Assembly: GCA_934511545.1 (NCBI GenBank)
Contig: CAKSWM010000119.1
Span: forward strand, 1 to 5,073
Length of the DNA stretch: 5,073 bases
DNA from: an uncultured Oscillospiraceae bacterium
GTDB lineage: Bacteria; Bacillota; Clostridia; Oscillospirales; Oscillospiraceae
Direction of reading: 5' to 3'
This document shows, one piece after another, positions 1-5,072 of this stretch; position 1 is the stretch's first letter, and every line of letters starts with the position of its first letter. The position numbers and the translations under genes are program-made. The notes beneath the pieces were generated by a model. The model saw nothing but the letters and a program-made list of their open reading frames with translations. It made no database searches and had not been told where the DNA came from.

Positions 1-654
1 CACGATCTCATAGCCCTGCGCGCGCAGGGTGTCGATAGCCCGGAGGGCGGCGTTCACGTTCGCCATTCCGTGCGCGTCGTGGAGGAGGATGATGCTGCCG
101 TCGCAGACGGAGTTTATAATGCCGCTGTACAGCTTTTCCTCGCTTGCGGGATATACGCCGTTGGTCGGGTCAACGGACCAGGTTATGAGCGGCGCGTCGA
201 TCAGGCCCTGTATGCGGGAGGAATACGCTCCGTCGCCGTAGGGCGGGCGCACCATCCAGTCGCCCTCGCCGAGAATGCGGTCGAGCGCGGAGTCGGTCTT
301 TCCGATCTCGCTGCGGACTCCGTCGTCGGAAAGCTTCGTCAGCCATGGGTGACTGTAAGAGTGACTGGCGATCTGGTGTCCCGCGTCATATGCGCGTTTG
401 ACTATCGCGGCGTTTTCGCTGATTATGTTGTCGTTTGGATCCGCGAGCGCGTTTCCCATGACGAAAAAGGTCACCTTTGCCCTCCTCTGCTCGAGCCCGT
501 CGAGCAGGATGGGGGTATACTTCGGGTTCGGCCCGTCGTCGAAGGTCAGCGCGACGAGCTTTGGCTCCTGGGCAAAAGCACCCGAAGGCAGCAGTACGCA
601 CAGAAGCACAAGGATCGTTATCACGGAAAAAAGTTTTCTGGTTTTCTTTTTCAT
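1..654 (-). CDS. Secreted NodB-type polysaccharide deacetylase (3' end missing)
   Basis: This frame is open for 218 codons from ATG at 654 to the window edge, so the C-terminus is missing. Residues 1-28 form a signal peptide: a KKKTRK basic start, a hydrophobic core, and a likely signal peptidase I site after GAFA. The rest is a NodB-homology (carbohydrate esterase 4) domain. Visible motifs are TFDDGP (37-42, catalytic base and metal Asp), HSYSH (98-102, the two metal-binding His), RPPYG (136-140) and LLHD (190-193, catalytic His). In this family the enzyme removes N- or O-acetyl groups from peptidoglycan or another surface glycan, outside the membrane. The start is backed by an AGAAGGG ribosome binding site about 8 bases upstream and by the signal peptide. 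Motif 4 is unusual: WSVDPTNG (159-166) lacks the Asp-Trp often found there. The visible part ends just where the short final helix of the fold would begin, so little domain is lost. The glycan substrate cannot be told from sequence. Confidence 0.93.
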   Translation of the reverse strand, partial: MKKKTRKLFSVITILVLLCVLLPSGAFAQEPKLVALTFDDGPNPKYTPILLDGLEQRRAKVTFFVMGNALADPNDNIISENAAIVKRAYDAGHQIASHSYSHPWLTKLSDDGVRSEIGKTDSALDRILGEGDWMVRPPYGDGAYSSRIQGLIDAPLITWSVDPTNGVYPASEEKLYSGIINSVCDGSIILLHDAHGMANVNAALRAIDTLRAQGYEIV

Positions 655-662
655 TTTTACCG

Positions 663-701
663 CCCTTCTTTATTATCTGCCGCAAATATTTATTTTATCA
701 A
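663..701 (-). promoter_or_regulatory. Possible promoter and RBS of the deacetylase gene
   Basis: On the minus strand a TTGATA -35 box (696-701) and a GATAAT -10 box (672-677) are separated by 18 bp, each matching the sigma-A consensus at 5 of 6 positions. The predicted transcript would start near 665, inside the AGAAGGG ribosome binding site (663-669), giving an almost absent leader. That conflict makes the exact boxes doubtful. The surrounding stretch 670-712 is clearly AT-rich compared with the flanking genes, so a promoter somewhere here is plausible. The strong terminator at 747-782 also means the deacetylase needs its own promoter or readthrough. Confidence 0.35.
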
Positions 702-735
702 ATGTTACAATCGGTTGACGAGGACATACACGGAA

Positions 736-782
736 AAAACGGGCAAACGGCCCCTCCGTACCGCGCGATACGGAGGGGCCGT
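736..782 (-). terminator. Rho-independent terminator of the SGNH/DUF4358 operon
   Basis: A perfect 14-bp inverted repeat (747-760 and 769-782) encloses an 8-base loop. On the minus strand it is followed by TTTGCCCGTTTTTT. It begins 10 bases after the stop codon of the DUF4358-like gene, so it ends that operon. The U-run is interrupted by GCCCG, but the stem is long and GC-rich. No plus-strand T-run follows, so it acts in the minus direction only. Confidence 0.85.
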
Positions 783-792
783 TGGATAAGCC

Positions 793-1257
793 TTATTTGA
801 TGTAGCCGTCGAGAATGCTTTCCGCCGCTGCGGGATCGGCGGCTGTGACATAGACGACGTACACTCCGCTCATGCGGACGATCGCCTTTTCGAGCTTGGG
901 CACTTCCTCGGGCACATAGCTTTCATAGCTCTCCTTCTGGGACGCGATGCGCGTCTCGCAGGCGGCCTTTATCTCCTTCGCGGCGGCTTCGTCCGCAGCT
1001 TTGAAGAGCGCTATCTCCTCCGCGGTCGCGCCGGTGGAACAGTATACCTGGGCCTCGCTGAGCTTTGAAGCGTCGATACCGTAAAGGCCCGCGGCCGTTT
1101 CGGCCGTTATCGGGCTGAGCAAATCGGTGAAGGCGTCGCTTGCGAGAAGCGCGCGCGAACAGTCCTCAAGACTGAAATCCGCCGCGGCCTTTTCGCCGCA
1201 GGCGGCGGCGCAGAGCAAAAGGCACAGGGCAAGAACAGCAGCAAAGGTTTTTTTCAT
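793..1257 (-). CDS. DUF4358-like small lipoprotein
   Basis: This encodes a 154-residue lipoprotein. Residues 1-19 are a lipoprotein signal (MKKT, then a Leu/Ala-rich core) ending in the lipobox AAAC, with Cys20 as the lipidated residue and GEK after it. The mature protein is about 135 residues, Ala/Glu-rich and mostly helical by appearance. It carries the pattern I associate with DUF4358: LYGID (58-62), STGATAEEIALF (74-85), a charged helix with QKESY (107-111), VPKLEKA (119-125), and a final strand GVYVVYVTAAD (131-141). No catalytic motif is visible and the family has no established biochemical role. The ATG has GGAGG at 1268-1272, 10 bases upstream. The gene starts 18 bp after the SGNH hydrolase stop codon and ends at a terminator, so it is the last gene of a two-gene operon. 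From memory, DUF4358 lipoproteins often sit beside SGNH hydrolases and MBOAT O-acyltransferases in Clostridia, which hints at an accessory role in surface polymer acylation. That link is inference. Confidence 0.88.
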   Translation of the reverse strand: MKKTFAAVLALCLLLCAAACGEKAAADFSLEDCSRALLASDAFTDLLSPITAETAAGLYGIDASKLSEAQVYCSTGATAEEIALFKAADEAAAKEIKAACETRIASQKESYESYVPEEVPKLEKAIVRMSGVYVVYVTAADPAAAESILDGYIK

Positions 1258-1275
1258 GATATGTCAGCCTCCGTC

Positions 1276-2124
1276 TCAAGTCGGTATGTAGTGCGTGCGC
1301 AGATAGTCGAGCCACACGCCGTATTCCTCCGCGGTGAAGTGGATACCGTCGAAGGTGACCTCCGCGGGGAGATAGCCGTCGTCTCCCGCAAGAGCGTCGC
1401 ACAGGTCGATATAGTAGCAGCCCTTTTCCTCCGCCAGCTCGTAAAGGCGCTCGTTATAGGTGTTGACGTGCTCCATGTTGAAGTATTCGTGGGAGTCGCT
1501 CTTGGCCTTGCTGACCGGCGACAGGCCCATGATATAGATGATCGCGCCGGGGTGGTCGGTCTGGAGACGGTCGACCATTTCGCCGTAGAGATCCTTGAAG
1601 GTATAGGATTCGTATCCGATCTCGTTGATGCCGAGCAGGATGTATATCTTGCCGTATTCGATCGTGGACATCTGGTTCAGGTAGTCGCCGACGCCGAGCA
1701 CGGTCATGCTCGTCTTGGCATAAACATCACAGTTCGTAAGGCCGCTGTAAAGCCGAAAGCCGTCCATCAGCGAGTTGCCGATAAACGCCGCGTCGTCGAA
1801 GTATGAGTCATCCGCGGGGGTGTCCTGTGCCGGAACGTCGGGCACAAAGCCTGGCGCGGGGCTTGCCGGACTGTCCGACGGAGCGTCCGTGGGCTCGGGC
1901 TCGACCGGTATGCGGGTCACGGCGGGCATATCGTCGCCCTCCGCGAAGCCGGGGGCGACCGGCGCGGGCAGCTCGGGCGTTTCGGACGGCGTTTCCGTCG
2001 CCGTGGGCGAGGGTTCGTCCGAGGGCTCGGCCGTGTTTTCGGCCTTTGGAGAGCCGCAGGCAGTCAAAAAAAGCGCCGCGCAAAGAAGCAGCGCTGCAAT
2101 ATATGAAAATTTTCCGTTTTGCAT
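1276..2124 (-). CDS. SGNH/GDSL-family hydrolase lipoprotein
   Basis: This encodes a 282-residue protein anchored outside the membrane. Residues 1-22 are a signal with lipobox LTAC, Cys23 being lipidated. Residues about 25-108 are a low-complexity Pro/Ser/Thr/Glu/Asp linker that probably spaces the enzyme from the membrane or through the wall. The catalytic domain spans about 112-280. It shows block I FIGNSL (114-119, nucleophile Ser118), a block II Gly around 144-146, block III LLGINE (163-168, oxyanion-hole Asn167), and block V DGIHF (259-263, catalytic Asp259 and His262). Known relatives remove or transfer acyl (often acetyl) groups on glycans; the substrate here cannot be read from sequence. 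Block I has Asn where the classical motif has Asp (GNS rather than GDS), and block III has Glu after Asn; I recall both in clostridial relatives, so this is probably a subfamily trait and not decay. The start is supported by GGAG at 2132-2135, 7 bases before ATG. It is the first gene of an operon with the DUF4358-like gene. Confidence 0.9.
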   Translation of the reverse strand: MQNGKFSYIAALLLCAALFLTACGSPKAENTAEPSDEPSPTATETPSETPELPAPVAPGFAEGDDMPAVTRIPVEPEPTDAPSDSPASPAPGFVPDVPAQDTPADDSYFDDAAFIGNSLMDGFRLYSGLTNCDVYAKTSMTVLGVGDYLNQMSTIEYGKIYILLGINEIGYESYTFKDLYGEMVDRLQTDHPGAIIYIMGLSPVSKAKSDSHEYFNMEHVNTYNERLYELAEEKGCYYIDLCDALAGDDGYLPAEVTFDGIHFTAEEYGVWLDYLRTHYIPT

Positions 2125-2165
2125 GGTATATCTCCAAATTGCGCAAGGCAGTTATCGTAAGTCCA

Positions 2166-2194
2166 ATTATAATTACCCCTCCCCCAATATGCAA
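2166..2194 (-). promoter_or_regulatory. Sigma-A-like promoter of the SGNH/DUF4358 operon
   Basis: A perfect TATAAT -10 box (2166-2171) lies 17 bp from TTGCAT (2189-2194, 3 of 6 matches to the -35 consensus) on the minus strand. Transcription would start near 2159, giving a leader of about 35 bases. The spacer is G-rich on the minus strand (2175-2187), and the -10 sits inside the 10-bp palindrome AATTATAATT (2165-2174). The weak -35 could mean an activator is needed. Confidence 0.6.
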
Positions 2195-2270
2195 GAGCAT
2201 TTTTGTCAAAACTCCCCGATTTTTGGCGAGGGCGGGGGAAAGTCCCCGGTGCGCCTGAAGAAAATGGCAG
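2195..2270. other. Intergenic stretch without a gene
   Basis: This piece lies between the SGNH operon promoter and the cyclophilin terminator. It holds one copy of the 10-mer TTTGTCAAAA (2202-2211; the other is at 2310-2319) and a short GGGGA-AAG-TCCCC hairpin (2235-2247). I see no ribosome binding site or convincing reading frame in it. Confidence 0.5.
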
Positions 2271-2302
2271 AAAAAATCCGGCTTCCCCGACAGGAGAAGC
2301 CG
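2271..2302 (-). terminator. Rho-independent terminator downstream of the cyclophilin gene
   Basis: On the minus strand, CGGCTTC (2296-2302) pairs with GAAGCCG (2279-2285) as a 7-bp stem with a 10-base loop, directly followed by GATTTTTT (2271-2278). This is a standard intrinsic terminator. It lies about 105 bases past the cyclophilin stop codon, unusually far, because a separate hairpin repeat lies between. It separates the cyclophilin transcript from the SGNH operon promoter. Confidence 0.85.
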
Positions 2303-2342
2303 AAAGCGGTTTGTCAAAAAGGGCCCCGCAGAGTTTGCGCCA

Positions 2343-2395
2343 GGCCGCCTCCCTTGTGTAAAGGGAGGCGGCACGGCGATGCGCCGCAACGGAGC
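2343..2395. repeat. Palindromic element resembling a dispersed clostridial hairpin repeat
   Basis: A perfect 12-bp inverted repeat (2344-2355 and 2361-2372) with a 5-base loop is followed by a second small hairpin, CGGCG-ATG-CGCCG (2374-2386), and then CAACGGAG. The combination of an AAGGGAGGCGGCAC arm, a small CG-rich hairpin and an ACGGAG end resembles a short intergenic repeat I recall in many copies in gut Oscillospiraceae/Ruminococcaceae genomes. Only this copy is present here, so repeat status rests on memory of the pattern. The large stem may also slow or end minus-strand transcription, but no T-run follows it directly. The T5 run at 2316-2320 is 23 bases further on, after a GGGCCC. 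Confidence 0.5.
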
Positions 2396-2407
2396 TTTTT
2401 CGTCAGT

Positions 2408-3052
2408 TCAGTCTTTGATCTTGATCGTTTTCGGCTCGCCGTAGTTTTCGCCGAAGGTCTCGATGACGACGGACTCGATCGTGATATCCTCAAGCGGCCT
2501 GTCGTTGTCATCGACCTCGACATCGCCCATTTTGCAGAATTCGTCGTAGCCCGAAATGACCTTGCCGAAAACGGCGTAATCGCCGTCGTATTGCGCGGAC
2601 TTGTTGCGTATCGTTATGAAAAACTGGCTCCCCGCCGTGTCGTAGTAGTCGGCGTCGTTGTCGGTGCTGCCGCGGCGGGCCATCGCGACCATGCCCTCGG
2701 TCATGCTGAGGTCGTTTTTCTTATAGCCGTTGTTGGGAAATTCGCCCTCGATGCAGTAGCCGGGACCGCCGGTGCCGTCGCCGTTCGGGTCGCCCATCTG
2801 GATGATGTTGTACTGCACGACGCGGTGGACGGTAAGCCCGTCGTAAAAGCCGCTCTCCGCGAGGGAGATGAAGTTTTTGACGGTGTTCGGCGCCTTGTCG
2901 TAATAAAGGCGGATGGTTATCTCTGTGCCGTTGGAAAAGGTGATCGTGGCGGTAGGGTTGCGCCGGCCCTGGGTCACACAGCCGGCAAAGCAGACAAGAG
3001 CCAGGGACAGGAGCAGGACAAGGGAAACTGCGCGCTTTTTGGACACGGACAT
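2408..3052 (-). CDS. Cyclophilin-type peptidyl-prolyl cis-trans isomerase lipoprotein
   Basis: With the start at 3052 this is a 214-residue lipoprotein: a basic start (SVSKKR), a hydrophobic stretch, and lipobox FAGC with Cys25 lipidated. A cyclophilin domain follows at about 34-200. Its signatures are VHRV (75-78, with catalytic Arg77), the QMGDP/GDGTGGPGY segment (85-99, Gln85 aligned to the substrate-binding Gln), MVAMAR (121-126), GSQFFI (141-146) and the final strand YAVFGKV (159-165). These enzymes speed cis-trans isomerisation of X-Pro bonds, so this one probably helps exported proteins fold at the membrane surface. The usual Phe before the HRV motif is Val here, and an acidic stretch (177-189) with a charged tail follows the core. 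The reading frame stays open for 43 more codons upstream, to 3181, but that extension covers the promoter region and would bury the signal peptide. The gene stands alone, between its own promoter and terminator, and is divergent from pckG. Confidence 0.93.
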   Translation of the reverse strand: MSVSKKRAVSLVLLLSLALVCFAGCVTQGRRNPTATITFSNGTEITIRLYYDKAPNTVKNFISLAESGFYDGLTVHRVVQYNIIQMGDPNGDGTGGPGYCIEGEFPNNGYKKNDLSMTEGMVAMARRGSTDNDADYYDTAGSQFFITIRNKSAQYDGDYAVFGKVISGYDEFCKMGDVEVDDNDRPLEDITIESVVIETFGENYGEPKTIKIKD

Positions 3053-3061
3053 TTCGCGATA

Positions 3062-3066
3062 CCTCC
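3062..3066 (-). promoter_or_regulatory. Ribosome binding site fixing the cyclophilin start at 3052
   Basis: GGAGG on the minus strand lies 9 bases before the ATG at 3052. It is the only good Shine-Dalgarno sequence upstream of a start that gives an N-terminal lipoprotein signal, which decides between this start and the in-frame ATG at 3181. Confidence 0.85.
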
Positions 3067-3087
3067 GATTGACCATATTGTAGAAAC

Positions 3088-3116
3088 AATGTAACACATT
3101 GCGCTGAAAATTGCAA
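3088..3116 (-). promoter_or_regulatory. Candidate promoter of the cyclophilin gene
   Basis: TTGCAA (3111-3116) and TACATT (3088-3093) are separated by 17 bp on the minus strand, and a TG one base before the -10 makes it an extended -10 type. Each box matches consensus at 4 of 6 positions. A 6-bp inverted repeat, CAATGT-AAC-ACATTG (3087-3101), covers the -10 and could be an operator. The leader would be about 30 bases. Confidence 0.45.
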
Positions 3117-3136
3117 TCGGCTGTGGGGCGGGACGA

Positions 3137-3165
3137 TTGATTTTTGAACGGATATGCTGTATTAT
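3137..3165 (+). promoter_or_regulatory. Candidate promoter of pckG
   Basis: TTGATT (3137-3142, 4 of 6) and TATTAT (3160-3165, 5 of 6) are separated by 17 bp on the plus strand. Transcription would begin near 3172, giving a leader of about 84 bases that carries a GC-rich hairpin. Its -35 box is 20 bp from the -35 box of the divergent cyclophilin promoter, so a regulator bound between them could affect both. Confidence 0.55.
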
Positions 3166-3193
3166 ATGAGGAGCAATGCAAAATTTCCGCAAA

Positions 3194-3219
3194 GCGCCGC
3201 AGAGGGCATTGTGCGGCGC
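3194..3219 (+). promoter_or_regulatory. GC-rich hairpin in the pckG leader
   Basis: A perfect 8-bp stem, GCGCCGCA (3194-3201) with TGCGGCGC (3212-3219), encloses a 10-base loop. An AT-rich stretch follows (3224-3241), ending in TTGTTTT before the AGGAGG ribosome binding site (3243-3248). The T-run is too mixed for a typical terminator. It may stabilise the mRNA, or act as an attenuator or protein-binding site. I do not recognise a known riboswitch in it. Confidence 0.4.
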
Positions 3220-3255
3220 AGCCAAATAAATATATTGTTTTCAGGAGGCTGAAAA

Positions 3256-5016
3256 ATGGCTCTTACGACCAATAAACACGTTCTTGACTGGATAGACGAG
3301 ATGGCCGCGCTCACAAAGCCGGACGAGATCGTCTGGATAACCGGAGAGGAGGATCAGCTCGAACAGCTCCGCGCCGAGGCCATGAGCACCGGCGAGATGA
3401 TAAAGCTCAACGAGGAAAAGCTGCCCGGCTGCTATCTCCACCGCTCCGACCCCAACGACGTTGCGCGCGTCGAGGACAGGACCTTCATCTGCTCCAAAAA
3501 GCAGGAGGACGCCGGACCGACCAACAACTGGATGGAGCCGGACGAGATGAAGGCGCTGCTGCGCGGCATCTATGACGGATGCATGACCGGGCGCACGATG
3601 TACGTAATTCCCTATTCCATGAGCGTTGTCGGCTCTCCGTTTGCAAAATACGGCGTTGAGCTGACCGATTCGATATATGTCGTGCTGTCCATGGCGATCA
3701 TGACGCGTATGGGCACACAGGTGTTCGAGGCTCTCGGCGACAGCCCCGATTTCATCAAGGGCCTGCACTCCAAGGCGGAGCTCGACCCCGAAAAGCGCTA
3801 TATCGTCCACTTCCCCGAGGAAAACTCCATCATGTCCGTAAACTCCGGCTACGGCGGAAACGTCCTGCTCGGCAAAAAGTGCTTTGCGCTGCGCATAGCC
3901 TCCGTGCTCGGTCGCCGCGAAAACTGGATGGCGGAGCATATGCTGATCCTCGGCCTTCAGAACCCGCAGGGCGAGGTGCGCTATCTCGCGGCTGCGTTCC
4001 CCTCCGCCTGCGGCAAGACGAATCTTGCAATGCTCATCCCGCCGGAGAGCTACCGCAAGGCCGGGTGGAAGGTCTGGTGCGTCGGCGACGACATCGCCTG
4101 GCTGCGCATCGGCGAGGACGGCAGGCTCTGGGCCGTCAACCCGGAGAACGGCTTCTTCGGCGTGGCCCCCGGCACCAGCGAAAAGTCCAACCCCAACGCG
4201 CTTGCCGCAACGCGGAAAAACACGATCTTCACCAATGTCGTCCAGACGAAGGAAAACACCGTCTGGTGGGAGGGACTGGACAAGAATCCGCCTGTTGGCG
4301 CACTCAACTGGAAGGGCGAGCCCTGGGACCCCTCCGACGGAAGCAAGGGTGCGCACCCCAACTCCCGCTTCACTGCTCCGGCTGTCAACTGCCCCTGTAT
4401 CAGCCCCGAATTTGAGAATCCCAACGGCGTTCCCATCTCCGCGATAGTTTTCGGCGGCCGCCGCGCAAAGACGGCTCCGCTGGTCTATCAGTCCAGAAGC
4501 TGGGACCACGGCGTTTTCGTCGGCTCCATAATGGGCAGCGAAACGACCGCCGCCGCGACCGGCGCAGTGGGCGTCGTCCGCCGCGACCCGATGGCGATGC
4601 TCCCCTTCTGCGGCTACCACATGGGCGACTACTGGCAGCATTGGCTCGATATGGGCAGGCTGCTCAAGGATCCCCCGAAGATATTCAACGTCAACTGGTT
4701 CCGCACCGACGACGAGGGCAATTTCATCTGGCCGGGCTTCGGCGACAACATGCGCGTGCTCGAGTGGATCATGGCCCGCAGCTTCGGCGAGGCGGAGGCC
4801 GACGAGTGTGAGATCGGCTTCGTGCCGCGCGCCGGGGATATCGACCTTGAGGGCAGCGGCATTGACGAGGAGACCCTGCGCGGGCTTCTGAGCGTCGATC
4901 ACGAGCTGTGGCAGGCCGAGTGCAAAGGCATCCGCGAGTTCTATGCGCGCTTTGGCGGCAAGCTGCCGAAGGAGCTCTCCGAAGAGCTTGACAGGCGTGA
5001 GGAAAACGTTAAATAA
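3256..5016 (+). CDS. pckG: Phosphoenolpyruvate carboxykinase, GTP-type
   Basis: This complete 586-residue cytosolic enzyme interconverts oxaloacetate plus GTP with phosphoenolpyruvate, CO2 and GDP. It serves gluconeogenesis or, in many anaerobes, CO2-fixing formation of oxaloacetate. Family motifs appear in order: DRTFICSK (74-81, substrate-binding Arg loop), PYSMSVVGSP (119-128), KKCFALR (207-213, metal-binding Lys), AEHM (226-229, metal-binding His228), the P-loop FPSACGKTN (248-256, with the reactive Cys252), kinase-2 GDDIAW (277-282), GRRAKT (401-406), the mobile lid GSETTAAA (427-434), PFCGYHMGDY (450-459), and the guanine-pocket region NVNWFRTD (478-485). ATP-type enzymes lack this arrangement and have a different P-loop context. 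Length is normal for the family (about 590-620). ATG follows AGGAGG by 7 bases. No key residue appears missing, so the protein should be active. It is a single-gene transcript with its own promoter and terminator, unrelated in function to the envelope genes to its left. Confidence 0.98.
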   Translation: MALTTNKHVLDWIDEMAALTKPDEIVWITGEEDQLEQLRAEAMSTGEMIKLNEEKLPGCYLHRSDPNDVARVEDRTFICSKKQEDAGPTNNWMEPDEMKALLRGIYDGCMTGRTMYVIPYSMSVVGSPFAKYGVELTDSIYVVLSMAIMTRMGTQVFEALGDSPDFIKGLHSKAELDPEKRYIVHFPEENSIMSVNSGYGGNVLLGKKCFALRIASVLGRRENWMAEHMLILGLQNPQGEVRYLAAAFPSACGKTNLAMLIPPESYRKAGWKVWCVGDDIAWLRIGEDGRLWAVNPENGFFGVAPGTSEKSNPNALAATRKNTIFTNVVQTKENTVWWEGLDKNPPVGALNWKGEPWDPSDGSKGAHPNSRFTAPAVNCPCISPEFENPNGVPISAIVFGGRRAKTAPLVYQSRSWDHGVFVGSIMGSETTAAATGAVGVVRRDPMAMLPFCGYHMGDYWQHWLDMGRLLKDPPKIFNVNWFRTDDEGNFIWPGFGDNMRVLEWIMARSFGEAEADECEIGFVPRAGDIDLEGSGIDEETLRGLLSVDHELWQAECKGIREFYARFGGKLPKELSEELDRREENVK

Positions 5017-5037
5017 CATATGCATCTGCATTTTTAT

Positions 5038-5072
5038 GGGCGCGTCCTTTTGGGGAAGCGCCCTTCTTTTTT
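5038..5072 (+). terminator. Rho-independent terminator of pckG
   Basis: GGGCGC (5038-5043) pairs with GCGCCC (5058-5063). Inside it, after one G-A mismatch, TCC pairs with GGA around a TTTTGG loop. The run TTCTTTTTT (5064-5072) follows immediately. It lies 21 bases after the pckG stop codon, so the gene ends its transcript alone. Confidence 0.9.

Noticed and set aside
747..782. The long hairpin as a bidirectional terminator
   Set aside because: A T-rich tract follows only in the minus direction, and no plus-strand gene ends here.
70..789. A 239-codon plus-strand open frame opposite the deacetylase
   Set aside because: It is antisense to a gene with all NodB motifs and continues into the terminator hairpin; no ribosome binding site or known domain.
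1261..1806. A 181-codon plus-strand open frame opposite the SGNH hydrolase
   Set aside because: It is the complement of the SGNH catalytic domain and has no family signature of its own.
2204..2209. Perfect TTGACA on the minus strand as the -35 of the SGNH operon
   Set aside because: It is 32 bp from the TATAAT at 2166-2171, far outside the usual 16-18 bp spacing, and no other -10 lies at the right distance.
1775..3094. A 439-codon plus-strand open frame across the SGNH promoter region and the cyclophilin gene
   Set aside because: It runs antisense through two recognised genes, two promoters and a terminator; its low-complexity Gly/Ser/Ala start is the complement of the SGNH linker.
3053..3181. 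In-frame N-terminal extension of the cyclophilin to ATG at 3181
   Set aside because: The extra 43 residues have no domain, would place the lipoprotein signal internally, and overlap the promoter region; a good GGAGG precedes the inner ATG.
3241..5031. A 596-codon open frame on the minus strand covering the whole pckG gene
   Set aside because: It mirrors the pckG codons in a GC-rich gene, has Ala/Val/Gly/Arg/His-biased composition, no ribosome binding site and no recognisable domain. The plus strand encodes an unmistakable PEPCK.
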